Of a DNA stretch of 64,000 nucleotides, positions 43,993-55,233 are shown piece after piece (within the stretch, counting starts at the first letter, position 1; every line of letters begins with the position of its first letter). The DNA lies in the NCBI GenBank assembly GCA_022432975.1, contig CM039511.1, forward strand, positions 26,217,153 to 26,281,152, in the 5' to 3' direction. This DNA comes from Begonia masoniana (lineage: Eukaryota; Streptophyta; Magnoliopsida; Cucurbitales; Begoniaceae). The notes under the pieces are model-generated. The model had not been told where the DNA came from and did not search any database. It saw only the letters and a program-made list of their open reading frames with translations. Both the position numbers and the translations under genes were made by a program.

Positions 43993-45404
43993 TGATGTGC
44001 CGCGATTCCACAATTTCTCAAACATTCAACGGAGTTTTTCTAATAAATTTTCAAGTTTTTATTTTGTAGGAGGATTGTATGATGAAACCATCAAAAACAT
44101 GAAATCATGTGGACAATACTTGGTGAACGTTATTTTGGTGAAGCATAGATAGAAGATCAAGCACACATCGATGTATGATTCAACCTTTCCAAAAGAATCT
44201 AGCTCCACCCTGACTTCTGAAGAGAAATTGCACTATTTGGCAGCTTAATTACTTGTTTTGAAAAAATGACTTAATGAAGATTGTAGCTGACATCTCAAGG
44301 TTTCTGGAATGGGTTGAATCATTGAATTTGGTCATCGTTTGCTTGACCAACGAGACCAATTACTGAGAGGTTTTTATGAGCCCAAGTCCAATCTGAGTTC
44401 AACCCCCTTTTTGAGAAGATATTAGCATTTTAATTTAGTTTATGTTTGTACCTATATTTTTTGAATCCTTGCTGTACATCACGCTTCAATATTTGATGGT
44501 GGGGACCATCTAGTGACGAAGAGAGAGACACATGGTAAGAGGAGACCAAAAAGTGGATGATTTCCTCATTTGGCCAAACACTCCCTTTTCTCTCTCATTC
44601 ATTTTACCCTTTTTGCATCAGTCTTATTCTTAGGTTGTAAACCCTAATGGCAGCTCAAGAGATAGTATTTATACATCCTTTTGAGCCTTTGTAATGGTCG
44701 TTTGATGAAGTAAAAATCATGGTTGAAGCCTTTCTCCTAAGCTTGAAGTTGCCTTCAAGTTGCCATGCCTCTTTCTTGGTGAGTAATATCCAAGAGATTC
44801 TATGAAGAGTGAGATCCATCCTTTGTGAGTGTAGGTGGTTTTTACTTCTACTACTTCCTTCTTTCCCTCTCTTTGTAGAGTGGAAGAAACCTCAGCAGTG
44901 ATGTAAAAAACTCAAATCCATCCATTGAAGTCGCATCATACCCAAGTTGTTGCAAGCTATTTTCATAAAAACTGCTTGTTTCAAATCCAAGTAGTCATCA
45001 CTGCCACAAGCGTATGTCTCTAACCACAGTGATTCATCCTCCCATTTTTGGAGAAAATAAACCCTACACATACAGCTTCATCCTGCCTCAAGAATCACGT
45101 TCATACCTTTTTACAATAGAGAGTTATGCCTCTCAAAATTTGACCATTTGTTCTCGGCCAGAGTGGTAACCTGATTTCCGGTGACCCTCTGTATGTTTAG
45201 CATAACTTTTCAACCAAAGCAAATTAGACCGTGAAATTTTGAGGGATAATTTTCAACTTCTAGGGTTAGAAGTTGTTACAATTGCAGTTCCAAAAGCCAA
45301 GTATAGACTAAGGTATGGATGTTCAAAGTCGCTGTTTGTTTCTAGCAAAACCACAAGTCTGATTTTCTTGTGCCTCAAAGTTCACCCATTTTTTAGGCAC
45401 GTTA
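43993..45404 (+). repeat. 3' LTR of T1 (1412 bp)
   Basis: Uninterrupted version of 38358-42258. It is preceded by the purine-rich CCCCAAGAGGA, a likely polypurine tract, and ends GGCACGTTA where the left LTR ends GACATGTCA. It preserves the empty E5 target at 44791-44795. Confidence 0.88.
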
Positions 45405-45830
45405 GACACAATAGTCTTCGACACACCATGCATTCCAATCACTTCCTTGAAAACAATTGGCTATTTAAATAGAGTCATCCATCTTCAAACATGCTATGAA
45501 GTGAGCCATTTTCAAAAATCTATCCACGACAACCATTATGGACTCTTTCTTTGTAGGAGTACAATGCAACCCCAAAACAAAATCCATGCTAAAATCCACC
45601 AAATGATGGCTCGGTATAGGTAGTGACATGTATAATCCATGAGGGTTCAATTGACTCTTAGTATTCTTGCAAACAATACACCTCTCCACAAGCTTGTGCA
45701 CATCCTTAAGAATATGTGGCCAAAAGTAATTTTACTTAATAGGTTCATAAGTCTTTTACTTACCAAAATGGCAAGCAAGAAATCCACTATGAGCTTCTCT
45801 CACAAGAGAGTTCTAAAGTTCGCATTTTAG
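45405..45830 (-). pseudogene. G3 integrase, N-terminal part
   Basis: On the minus strand: zinc-finger half ERCIVCKNTKSQLNPHGLY, then DFSMDFVLGLHCTPTKKES and IMVVVDRFLKMAHFIAC, then a frameshift and GMHGVSKTIVS at the T1 insertion point. It continues at 38357. The first catalytic Asp lies in the DFSMDF segment. Confidence 0.8.
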
Positions 45831-46130
45831 TATGCACAATTTGTCCCCTCTAAATAGATAGTCATCCACAATAAAATAACCACTATTAGCTCCTTGAGAG
45901 CAAGTGGTATACCAATGTCCAAAATCAACATCATCAACATATACTTTCTCTATCCAATCAAACCCAAAAATTATAGTTTTCAACTTTGTTAAAAGAGTGT
46001 TCCTTCAGAAAAGAGCATCGGTCACCACATTTATTTCACCCTTTTTGTACTTGATGATATAGGGGTATCTTTCAATAAACTAAACCCACATGCCTTCCGT
46101 TTAGCTTTCCTTGGCTGATGTGTTTGAGAG
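45831..46130 (-). pseudogene. G3 RNase H, distal part, and linker
   Basis: Reads on the minus strand as LKHISQGKLNGRHV followed, after a stop, by ERYPYIIKYKKG-like text and NVVTDAL: the end of RNase H and the start of the linker to integrase. It is split from 47308 onward by the SINE-like composite. Confidence 0.7.
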
Positions 46131-47307
46131 TGGTACCGGCTCTCCATGAACCAGGTACTTCAGCCTGGCAGGTCCTGGGTTCAAGAGCTGGGGAGGGCAA
46201 TAATTCCTCGCCAGGGAGAAAAGATCATAAGTACAGTCTAGACTGCTACAAAAGGGTCTGGGCTTGTGGTTCCCGATGTTGGGCCGCACGGTTCAGATCG
46301 TACAAAAGGGGTGTCTCGTTACATAAAAGGGCGCTTTTTATGTAACGACCCATCCCCTTTGTACGAGGTGAACCATGTGGCCCAACATCGGGAACCGCAA
46401 GCCCAAACCCCTTTCTACGAGTCCATAGCTCAAGTGGTACCAGCTCTCCATGAACTAGGTATTTCAGTCTGGCAGGTCATGGGTTCGAGAGCTGGGGAGG
46501 GCAAGAATTCCTTCGCCAGGGGGAAAAGATTATGTGTACAGTCTGGACTCGTACAAAGGGGTTTGGGTTGGCGGTCCCTGATGCTGGGCCGCACGGTTCA
46601 CCTCGTACAAAGGGGGTGGGTCGTTACATAAAAGGGCACCCTTTTATGTAATGTCCCACCTCTTTGTACGAGGTGAACCATGCGACCCAACTTTGGGGAC
46701 CGAAAGCCCAGACCCCTTTGTACGAGTCCAGACTGTACTCATGATCTTTTCCCCCTGGCGAAGGAATTCTTGCCCTCCTCAGCTCTCAAACCTCAGCTTG
46801 GCAGTTTCTGTGTTCGAGAGCCAGGGAGGGCAAGAATTCCTTCGCTAGGGGAAAAAGATCATGAGTACAGTCTGGACTCGTACAAAGAGTTCTGGGCTGG
46901 CGGTCCCCGATGTTGGGCTGCACGGCTCACCTCGTACAAAGGGGGTGAGTCGTTACATAAAGGGCGCCCTTTTATGTAACCTCCCACCCATTTATACGAG
47001 GTGAACCGTGCGGCCCAACATCGGGGACCGCAAGCCCAGACCCCCTTTGTACGAGTCCAGACTGTAGTCATGATCTTTTCTCCCTGGCAAAGGAATTCTT
47101 GTCCTCCCTAGCTCTCGAACTCTGGTTCATAGACCAGGTACTTTAGCTTGGCAGGTTCTGGGTTTGAGAGTTGCAGAGGGCAAGAATTCCTTCGCTAGAG
47201 GGAAAAGATCATGAGTACAGTCTGGACTCGTACAAAGAGGTCTGGGCTGGCGGTCCCCAATGTTGGGCCGCACGGTTCACCTCATACAAAGGGGGTGAGT
47301 TGTTACA
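46131..47307. mobile_element. Palindromic composite of tRNA-derived SINE-like units (1177 bp)
   Basis: Flanked by a 7-bp duplication TTGAGAG (46124-46130, 47308-47314) inside G3 RNase H. It is built of alternating direct and inverted copies of one unit. The head has a box A-like TAGCTCAAGTGG (about 46427) and a box B-like GGTTCGAGAGC (about 46482), as in tRNA-derived SINEs. The body has GGGCAAGAATTCCTTCGCC and ACAGTCTGGACTCGTACAAA, and the end is GTTACATAAAAGGGCGCC. Palindrome centres lie near 46336, 46636 and 46963. The small open frames here are by-products. Confidence 0.75.
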
Positions 47308-48610
47308 TTGAGAGCTTGATGGTCGGTGTGTATGATGAACTCCTTTCAAAGGAGATAGTGTTGCCAAATCTCAAATGCTCTTACCAAGGCCAAGAACTCC
47401 TTGTCATTGGTAGAATGACTTAATGCTGCAGCCTTGAGCTTTTCATTAAAGAATGCCATGGACTTACCCTCTTGCTTTAAAATTGCCCTAATTCCCAATC
47501 CAGGATCACAAAATATTTTGTTAAAGTTGGTAACACAAGTATTGGAGCATTGTATAGCTTTTTCTTGATGGTTTCAAAGCTTTGTTGGTAAGCTTGTGAC
47601 CATTAGAACTCCTTCCCTTCCTTGTGCAATCGGTGATGGGAGCTAAAATTGTGCTAAAATTATTGATGAATCTTCTATAGAACGAGGTCAACTATTGGAA
47701 AATCCTCACTTCTTCGATGGATGTGGGAGTTGGCCAACTCCTAATAGTTTCCACCTTTGCTTCATCAACCTCAATGCCGAGCTTGGAGATAATGAATCTA
47801 AAGAAGTGGACCCTCTCTTGGACGAAAGGGCAGTTATTGAGGTTGCTGAATAGTTTGACTTTTCTAAGTGTATCAACAATTGTTGTAAATGCCCTAAATG
47901 AGATGGTAAATCCAAGCTATACACGAGTATGTCATCGAAGTAAACCACAACAAACTTGCTCAAAAAGTCTTTGAACACATGGTGCATTAGTCTCATGAAG
48001 GTGCTAAGAGCATTAGACAAGTCGAATGACATGACCAACCACTCATAAAGACCATAATTTGTCGTGAAAGTCGTCTTCCACTTATCTCCTTTTTTTATTC
48101 AAATTTGGTGGTAACCACTCTTCAAATCCACCTTAGAAAAGATTGTAGTACCACTCAATTCATCCAACATATCTTCGAGCTGTGGTATAGAAAACCTATA
48201 CTTGATAGTGATTTGGTTGAGGGCCCTACTATTCCCACACATACACATACAACCATCCTTCTTAGGAACCAACAATGTCAGCACGTCACAAGGATTCATA
48301 GAATCTCAGATATACCCTTTTAAGAGGAGCTCTGTAACTTGTTTGTGTAATTCCCTTTCATCATCTGAGTTCATCCTATAAGAGGGTCGCTTTGAGAGCA
48401 CCATTTCGGGAAACAAATTAATTTGGTACTTTATATGCTTGTAAGAGGGGGAAGCCCTTGAGGAAGCTCCTCCGAAAAGACATCTTGATATTGGCTCAAA
48501 AAGGATTGGACCACCTCTAGAATATTGCCCAACTCTTCGAGCCTTTCTTGAAATAGGATCAACACCAAAGGTCAACCACCATTTAGAGAGCGTTTCAACT
48601 CTTTCCAAGA
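47308..48610 (-). pseudogene. G3 reverse transcriptase and proximal RNase H
   Basis: RT fragments in several frames: [15 protein letters not shown] and [13 protein letters not shown] (48099-48299), then [18 protein letters not shown] and [13 protein letters not shown] (47706-48038), which contains the YFDD catalytic box. Nearer 47308 the RNase H text EFIIHTDHQAL appears. Frameshifts lie near 48080, 47860 and 47600. Confidence 0.82.
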
Positions 48611-48990
48611 AAGGTATAACACGACTTTGTCTCTTCTCTCATTCATTTTCTCATAGTCTAAGGCCACTTGTTCTGGACCAAGAGGAGCTATCTTGATAGT
48701 TTTTCCACCAAATTTGAAAGAGTAACAATTTGCATAACCATCACAAGTTTCCCTTCGACCAAATCGCCAAGGCCTCCTATGGAGTAGATGACTTGTACTC
48801 ACCGGAACGATATAACAAGTGACTTCATCAACATAGCCACCAATTGAAAAAGGAATACTACTTGCTTTGTAACCTTCACATCATCACAGTCATTTAACCA
48901 CACAACTTGTAAGGGTTTGGATGGATGATTTCACCAAGCCTACTTCTCCACCATCTCCATTGCAGCCACATTGGTACAACTACCTCCATC
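48572..48990 (-). pseudogene. G3 protease remnant
   Basis: STSHLLHRRPWRFGRRETCD followed by FKFGGKTIKIAPLGPEQVAL corresponds to the C-terminal half of the plant gypsy protease and matches the equivalent part of the gag-protease-X element (HILLGRPWHFDRR). The active-site region (about 48960-49010, CTNVAAMEMV-like) is shifted. Confidence 0.7.
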
Positions 48991-49617
48991 CACAATCAAA
49001 GAGCACACTTTTTTCTTGAATCGGCTATGAAAGATATTCTCTCCTTGACATTATTCTCTCTTGCGCTTCCTCTTCATCCTTAGTTAGTTCCACTAAGATC
49101 TTCACTCTCCACTTCATTTGAGTCCCCTCTAAGCACCATCACACGCTTATTAGGGCATTGAGATGCTATGTTCCTCAAACCAAGGCACCTGAAGAACTTT
49201 ACATCCCTTGATCTCAGCCTAGTTGGATCTACATTAAACTTTTTTTCTCTGATCACTTTTGTAGAGAGTACCCTTGAGGCAACACCCCTATCATCATCTT
49301 TGACTTAAGCCTTGAAAGTGTTAGGGAGTTTTGTTCTCGACTGAGGGGAGAACATAGGTTCTCTTGTGTTGCCTCTCCACCTTCATGGCCAATTGTACCA
49401 CACTATTCATGATCTCATATGGTTGGAGCTCCGCCACATCCCCAATCTCTCTATTAACTCCATTAATAAATAGAGCAATGGTTTTCTCTTGCGGCTCTTC
49501 TAATCCACACCTCAATTTTAACGTTTAAAATTCACTAAAATAATCCTCAACCGATCACATCCCTTGCTTTAGGTTTTGGATTTGTAAAAACACTTCTTGC
49601 TTGTAGTGGGTGGGAAC
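48991..49617 (-). pseudogene. G3 gag, C-terminal part
   Basis: RCGLEEPQEKTIALFINGVN, then PYEIMNSVVQLAMKVERQHK, typical of gypsy gag after the conserved core. It ends on the right at the target duplication GGAAC (49613-49617), where LTR O was inserted; the upstream part is at 57406-58000. Confidence 0.75.
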
Positions 49618-49844
49618 TGTAACACTCGATATTTTCAATCATGTAATCGTCCCTAAAATCCGTTGTACGAAATAAATTCGCTATAAATGCAATGAATATT
49701 TTATTAGAATTTGGACGTCGAGAATTTAGCAAATTAAGAAAAATAAAACAAAAAAGAGAGAGTTAAAACGTACGAGATTTTAAGTCGAAATAACAAAACT
49801 TATCGAAGAAGTTTCGTTAAACCTATAACCAAACACCCCCCTTT

Positions 49845-49846
<2 letters not shown>

Positions 49847-49882
<36 letters not shown>
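49847..49882. repeat. TC microsatellite in LTR O
   Basis: About 18 TC repeats in the 5' part of LTR O. Confidence 0.95.
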
Positions 49883-49884
<2 letters not shown>

Positions 49885-51737
49885 CGTTAAACACTCACCA
49901 GAAACCCTTCTCCCTCATTTCTTTTGTCTCATCTCTTCTCTCTACTTCTCCTCTAGGCAACGCAGCGACCTCACGTCGACAATTCAAGCAACCCCTCCTC
50001 CCCGTTTTCCTTCCTCTTCGCATCGTAAAGGTGAGTTTATGTATTGGTTGGTAGTTTCATTGAGTTAGGCGCTGATTTCAGTGGATGGTATTAGGGTTAG
50101 GGTTTTAGAAATTTGTCGAATTTATGCTAAAGCATGTTAGAACATTATTTAAGGGTTTGAATGGATAAACCGAGGAAAAAATAAGCACATTTGATGAAAA
50201 ATGAATTTTCAATTTGAAAATCGGCACTAATGGGGCAACCTACGAATTTTGAACTCTGTTATTGTTTCCGGTCTTATTTTTATAAATTGACAATTTCATG
50301 TTAATCTAGACGTAATAAGCTTCCCGAAACATGTTGAATCATCAAAAACAGATAAGAATCGAGGAAGTTACGACTGTTCAAAAATTAGACCTAGAACGGT
50401 TGTGAAATCAGATTTTCAGTTTTTGTTATCGAGTTTTCCTAATGTGAAATTGGTTTAAGCTATTTGAATGGAATTTGATTACGTTTTCTTATTTTATTAG
50501 CTAGTACCGACGTAATGTGTATAATGGTTTGAATGTGCGTATTATAGGTTCGTGAGATGCCACAGAAAAACGTTAATGGTTTGCAAACTCAACAGACCTT
50601 AGGTAAGTTCGTATGCATGTGTTTGGCCATTAAGGTTTACATTATAGAGGTACTAGGTTCGTATGTTCTACGAGTACGTTGATGGGTAGATAGGCTGTCG
50701 AATTCGTCTTAGGTTAAGAATGTTTGTTTTATGTTGTTGTCTTAATGAACTGTCTAGATTTATGCTTCAAGGACCTGTCTTTTAGTTATGTTATGTTTTA
50801 TGCACAATGTATGTTCATGCATCATGTTTTCAATAAAGTCATACAAAACGTTTTATGCACATGTTTTAAAGTAAGAAAGATAAAAATGTAAATATAAAGT
50901 ATGGTTAAGTGTGGATGGGGACTGACATATGTTTTGTCATTCTCTGGGACTAATGTTAAAAACCGTCCTCACCGTGGAAAAATATGTTATTTTATCCCTC
51001 TCTGGGACAAGTCAAAATTACTAACCCACATCATGTGCGTAATGTCTCCCACTCCCCTATAAGCCTCACTTATACCAACATGTTCACATCAACGTAAATG
51101 TAAAGTATGTTCATGTTTTGAAACGTTCATCCATAGCACGTGCATCTTATTGCATTATATGATCTTACTGAGTGTTAGGCTCATTAGTTAAACTTTATGA
51201 TGTAGGTATGGATCGCAAGGATGAGAACTCAGAGCCTCAAGCCGATGTATAGGTGCGGTTGAAGGGACGAGCTTGCGAGGTTGGTTGTGGCTGTCAGACG
51301 AAATTTGACCTGTGGGTGAAGTCTTAGAGTCTTGAGGTTTATGTTACGTTTTTTTTTTTTGTAAAGTCTTTTTGGATTTGAGATAATGGGTTGGGTCTTT
51401 TGAGTGTACAGTTATTTTTTGATTTGAAAGAAAAGAATACTGGAACTGTTTTGAGATTTTAGGTTATGCATGGATATGTTCGATTTTTAGAGTCATCAAT
51501 GCAGTTTGTTTTTGTAAATTCTACCACATTTTCGAACACGTTTTTGAGCTACATTTTCGAGTCATGTTTTTGAGGTTTTGAAGTATTTTATTTTTGGAGA
51601 GGTTGAGAAAGGTTTTAGGTAGGTTTAATGTGAAGTGTAGGTGAAAGAAATGAAGAAAATGTGGAAAAAGGGTGGAAAGGTGATGTGTGGGCGCGAGTGG
51701 CCGTGGTGGGCACAGGCGCACAGCGCGCCCAGCTGAT

Positions 51738-51862
51738 CGATCACCTGCGTGGGCAGCGATCGATCGGCTGATGTTCCTGCCATGCGATCGGCTACCCCGC
51801 GCACCTGGGCGATTGGCACTAGAGCAGGTGCAGATCGATCGGCCCTGGGGACCGATCGATCA
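51738..51862 (+). repeat. GATCGATC palindrome cluster, LTR O
   Basis: At least five copies of GATCGATC or GCGATCGATCGGC-type words in 125 bp, in a GC-rich context just before the P insertion. Confidence 0.75.
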
Positions 51863-51893
51863 GCTACCCCACGTGCACTGTAACACCCGAGAA

Positions 51894-52105
51894 ATTTCCT
51901 CAACGTGAATTGCCTTAGATTTAATTAAGTTATGAGAGCCTAACATTGATCCTAAAAATATTATAAGTATGTGAGTTTAAAAGGAGAGAATTAGAGAGAA
52001 TTTTCTCAATGTGAATTGCCTTAGATTTAATTAAGTTATGAGAGCCTAACATTGATCCTAAAAATATTATAAATATGTGAGTTTAAAAAGAGAGAATTGG
52101 AGAGA
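51894..52105 (+). repeat. 106-bp tandem duplication in LTR P
   Basis: Two adjacent copies (51894-51999 and 52000-52105), each containing GTGAATTGCCTTAGATTTAA, with few differences. Confidence 0.85.
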
Positions 52106-52639
52106 AAGTAAAGGGGTTATGTGGTTGCTTGGAAAAAAATTGTAGTTTTAAATTAACAAAAAGGGAATGAAATAATAAAGAGGAAACACAAGTTAGATTG
52201 AAGAAAAGTGGAAGAAAGAGATGTCTTCCACGTTGGAGTTGAGTGAAGTGGAAGGAGAGGGTTGATTTATAATTTTTCAAAATTTGGTGGAAGATTTTGA
52301 AAAAAGGAAAAAGTAATGTTTTAAAAAGGTAAAGTGGAAGGGTGAAAAACCAAAATTTGTGTCTTCTCTGTCCTCTCTTTTCGTGGCAGCCATGGGAGAG
52401 CATCTCCATGCTTCTTCCTCCAATTTTAGCAAGCTTCAAGGTTAGTTTTGGGTGGGGTTTATGATTTAAGCTTACCTTTAGTGATTTTGGTGGAGTTTGG
52501 AAACCCTAATGGGGGAAGTCCGAAAATGTCTTTCCCCTTACTTATCTTCTTGCTAATTTGGGAGCTTAGATCTTATGTAGGGTGATATAGGTTGATTAGA
52601 TAGATAGATTAGAGGTTTAGTCGATTTAGTGGAAAAACT

Positions 52640-55233
52640 TGTAACACCCCTAATACTGTACCAATTTACCCGTATAAATTTTTCATTTTATTTCACACTT
52701 TAAGCGGAAACTGAATCGGAATTGAAGCCGTTAGTGTTGTTTGGAAAACCATTTAAAACAAACATAAAATTGTTAATAAAACAATTAAAACTATTTAATT
52801 AAAAACTAATTTCGATTAAAACAATCGGAAGGGCAAAACTGTCCGGCCCTAAAAACACAGGGGTAGCGACCAGTCGCTGCAGCATGCAGCGACTGATCGC
52901 TGCAGCATGCAGCGACTGATCGCTGCATATGCTGCAGCGTGCAGCGATTGGTCGCTGCATTGCTGCAGCGACTAGTCGCTGCACAGCATGCAGCATGCAG
53001 CGATCATGCAGCATGCAGCGATCCATGTTCCTTCGATCGCTTTCTCTCATCACTTCTCAAACTCCAGAGAGCAAAACCACAATCTGATCTGCTCTTTGGA
53101 ATCCGATTCCAGAGAGCAACAGTTCCTCAAATAACACACCTTAACAACTCTCTGGAACCTGATTCCAGAGAGCAACTTAACATATTAACGTTTCCTTCAA
53201 CCCATTAAACATCATCAAATTGACATCCTAAACACTTCAGAATCACCCAAACATTTTACTCAAAACGTAATCCTAAACCAAATTACTACGTGATAGGAAC
53301 TTATGAAAACAAACTGCATGGATACATTTAAAAATTGTCTAATCCTCATGTTTTCAAATTCCAAGCAGTTCCAGTAAAAACTATAAAAACACAGATTGTA
53401 AACAGATTTCCAAAAACGTTTAAAACATCAGACATTAACCTACATCTAACCAGATCCAAACATGTTCATCTATACATTCGTTAAATCTCCCAAAATACTT
53501 ACGCAGACATCCCCACGGGTCAAAACGCGCCGACTGCTCAGCACACTCCCACGGGCCATTCTCCGTCAACTGCCTCATACGTCCAGAGGAGGAACGTCGT
53601 CCTCACCTGGCTCAATGTCACCTATAACGTCACCTACACCATACAGACACCTATGAGCTAACAGGCTCAGTAAATTCTACGTAAATGCAGATGCGTGCAG
53701 TGCATATGGAGTTCAGAAATCATGCATAACAGAGCGTCGCAGACAGTATATCACCGAGATCTCATCCCCCTAACCGAAGGGGGCCCATCCAGCGGTCGGA
53801 CTACCCCGTGCGGTTAGAGGAGGGGGGTACACGCTTACAACACGTACAACCGTGCCTGAGCCCCACCTCGCGTGACCAGATAACAGATTACGTTCATTAA
53901 TTACAGTACATGAGATGTGGTATCGGCCAGACCCTTAATCGGCCCGCACGATAGATCAAGAGCCCCCAATTTCTGGGCCACATGGTTTTCAGAAAACATC
54001 GTGCAGTGCAGAAATTCATTTTCATGCCAAGTTAAAATACGTGATGCATGGACAGTTCCATATAAAAGTAAACAAACAAGCATGCGTACCATCAAGACTG
54101 TAAATGAAATAACCTACGAAACGTTTAAACCTAACTACCCAACCAAAGCAATTAAAACAATCCATCCTCTAAGATCCTCGACGCTAAATCGAAGTACGGT
54201 GTAGACCAATCGGTCAGAGTAAGTCACGAGAACTTACCTTGAGCGCTCAGAATCTCAAGCTTCGTCCACGGGAGTCGTGTGTCTGTGGCAAAACACGATA
54301 TTCGTCGTTAAAACCAATTTAAGCTGTTGACGTCCTAATTACAAATCTTAACTAAAGAATTTTTCCTAATTTCTTAACTTAGCTAATCGAAGCGTTTATA
54401 ACGTCAATTAATGCTCGATAATCCAAAACTTCAATTGACGAGTTTTTCCTTAAAAACCCGAAAATCTACCAATTTTAACTTTTTCACAAATTGATTTAAC
54501 TTCGTCCAATAACGTCAAATACGTTCAATACGTCCTTAAACTATAACAACCTATCGATTTTGAACCCTAAATCTCGATTTTTAACGAAACCTAAACGAAA
54601 CCCTAATTATTCAAACTCCATAGAAATGAAATAAACACTCTAAGATCGTAGGTTCATACCTAGGGTAGCGAGAGGAGGAAGAATCACGAAGAACGGAAGT
54701 CGAACGGAGGAGAAACGGAGGTCAGATTGGCGGAAGTCGTCGGCTGGCTGAGAGCTTTGCTCTCTGGTTTTTGCGCGGGCAGAGGAGAAATGAAGAAAGA
54801 ACTTAGGTTTTTGTTATTTTTATAATTTAGTTTGGTAAATTACCGTTTTGCCCTTAACACTTAATTCTATTTGTTTCGTCTTTCGTTTCGTTAATCGTCC
54901 AACCATTTGGTTTCACCAAACTTCCTTATTGCACCCACAAGTCTAACTTATTATTTGGAATATAACAAAACTGTCCGTTCGCAATTTGGACCTTATTTAC
55001 TATTTTTACCAAAACGTTCTTCATATTACGAGAAGCGTATTTACTCGAAATATAGCGTTTGACCTCTGAAAAATCCCACAATTTCCTTAAAATTCCTATT
55101 AATCGTTAGGATCGTAATGCCGCTTTTCGTTTGTGAAACTGATTTGATTTGACATATTTACCAAAATGCCAGTATATAATAAAACATGAATATAATATAT
55201 TAAATCAAAAACCCGTACAAGCTGGGTATTACA
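52640..55233 (-). mobile_element. Solo LTR Q (2594 bp) inside P
   Basis: Starts TGTAACACCCCTAA at 52640 and ends CTGGGTATTACA at 55233, with exact target duplications AAACT (52635-52639, 55234-55238). The box TCACCTACAC at 53631-53640 shows minus orientation. It carries an array of TGCAGCGACTGATCGCTGCA-type palindromes at about 52865-53035 and a GAGAGC/GCTCTC hairpin near 54750. No coding interior. Confidence 0.93.
52865..53035 (-). repeat. Array of self-complementary GCAGCGA...TCGCTGC units, LTR Q
   Basis: About seven overlapping units such as GCAGCGACTGATCGCTGC, GCAGCGATTGGTCGCTGC and GCAGCGACTAGTCGCTGC. The outer arms are constant while the centre varies and stays nearly palindromic. Confidence 0.85.

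Larger units (their letters stand above)
38358..45404 (+). mobile_element. LTR element T1 inside the G3 integrase, coding capacity obscure
   Basis: LTRs start TGCAGTGCCGCG (38358) and TGATGTGCCGCG (43993). They are 1410 bp (E5 excluded) and 1412 bp long. Exact target duplications GACAC lie at 38353-38357 and 45405-45409, and the interrupted integrase text joins across them. A tRNA-Met primer-like site follows the left LTR. The interior is only 1734 bp and contains no recognised gag, protease, RT or integrase, so it is non-autonomous. Its left LTR contains solo LTR E5. Without E5 the element is about 4.56 kb. The LTRs differ at many sites, so the insertion is old. Confidence 0.88.

Noticed and set aside
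46427..46495. A tRNA gene
   Set aside because: Box A and box B-like words are present, but the spacing is too long and no cloverleaf or anticodon arm forms. It is the head of a SINE-like unit.
46118..47423. Numerous frames of 60-121 codons on both strands
   Set aside because: All lie in the palindromic SINE-like composite and repeat the same text in several frames.
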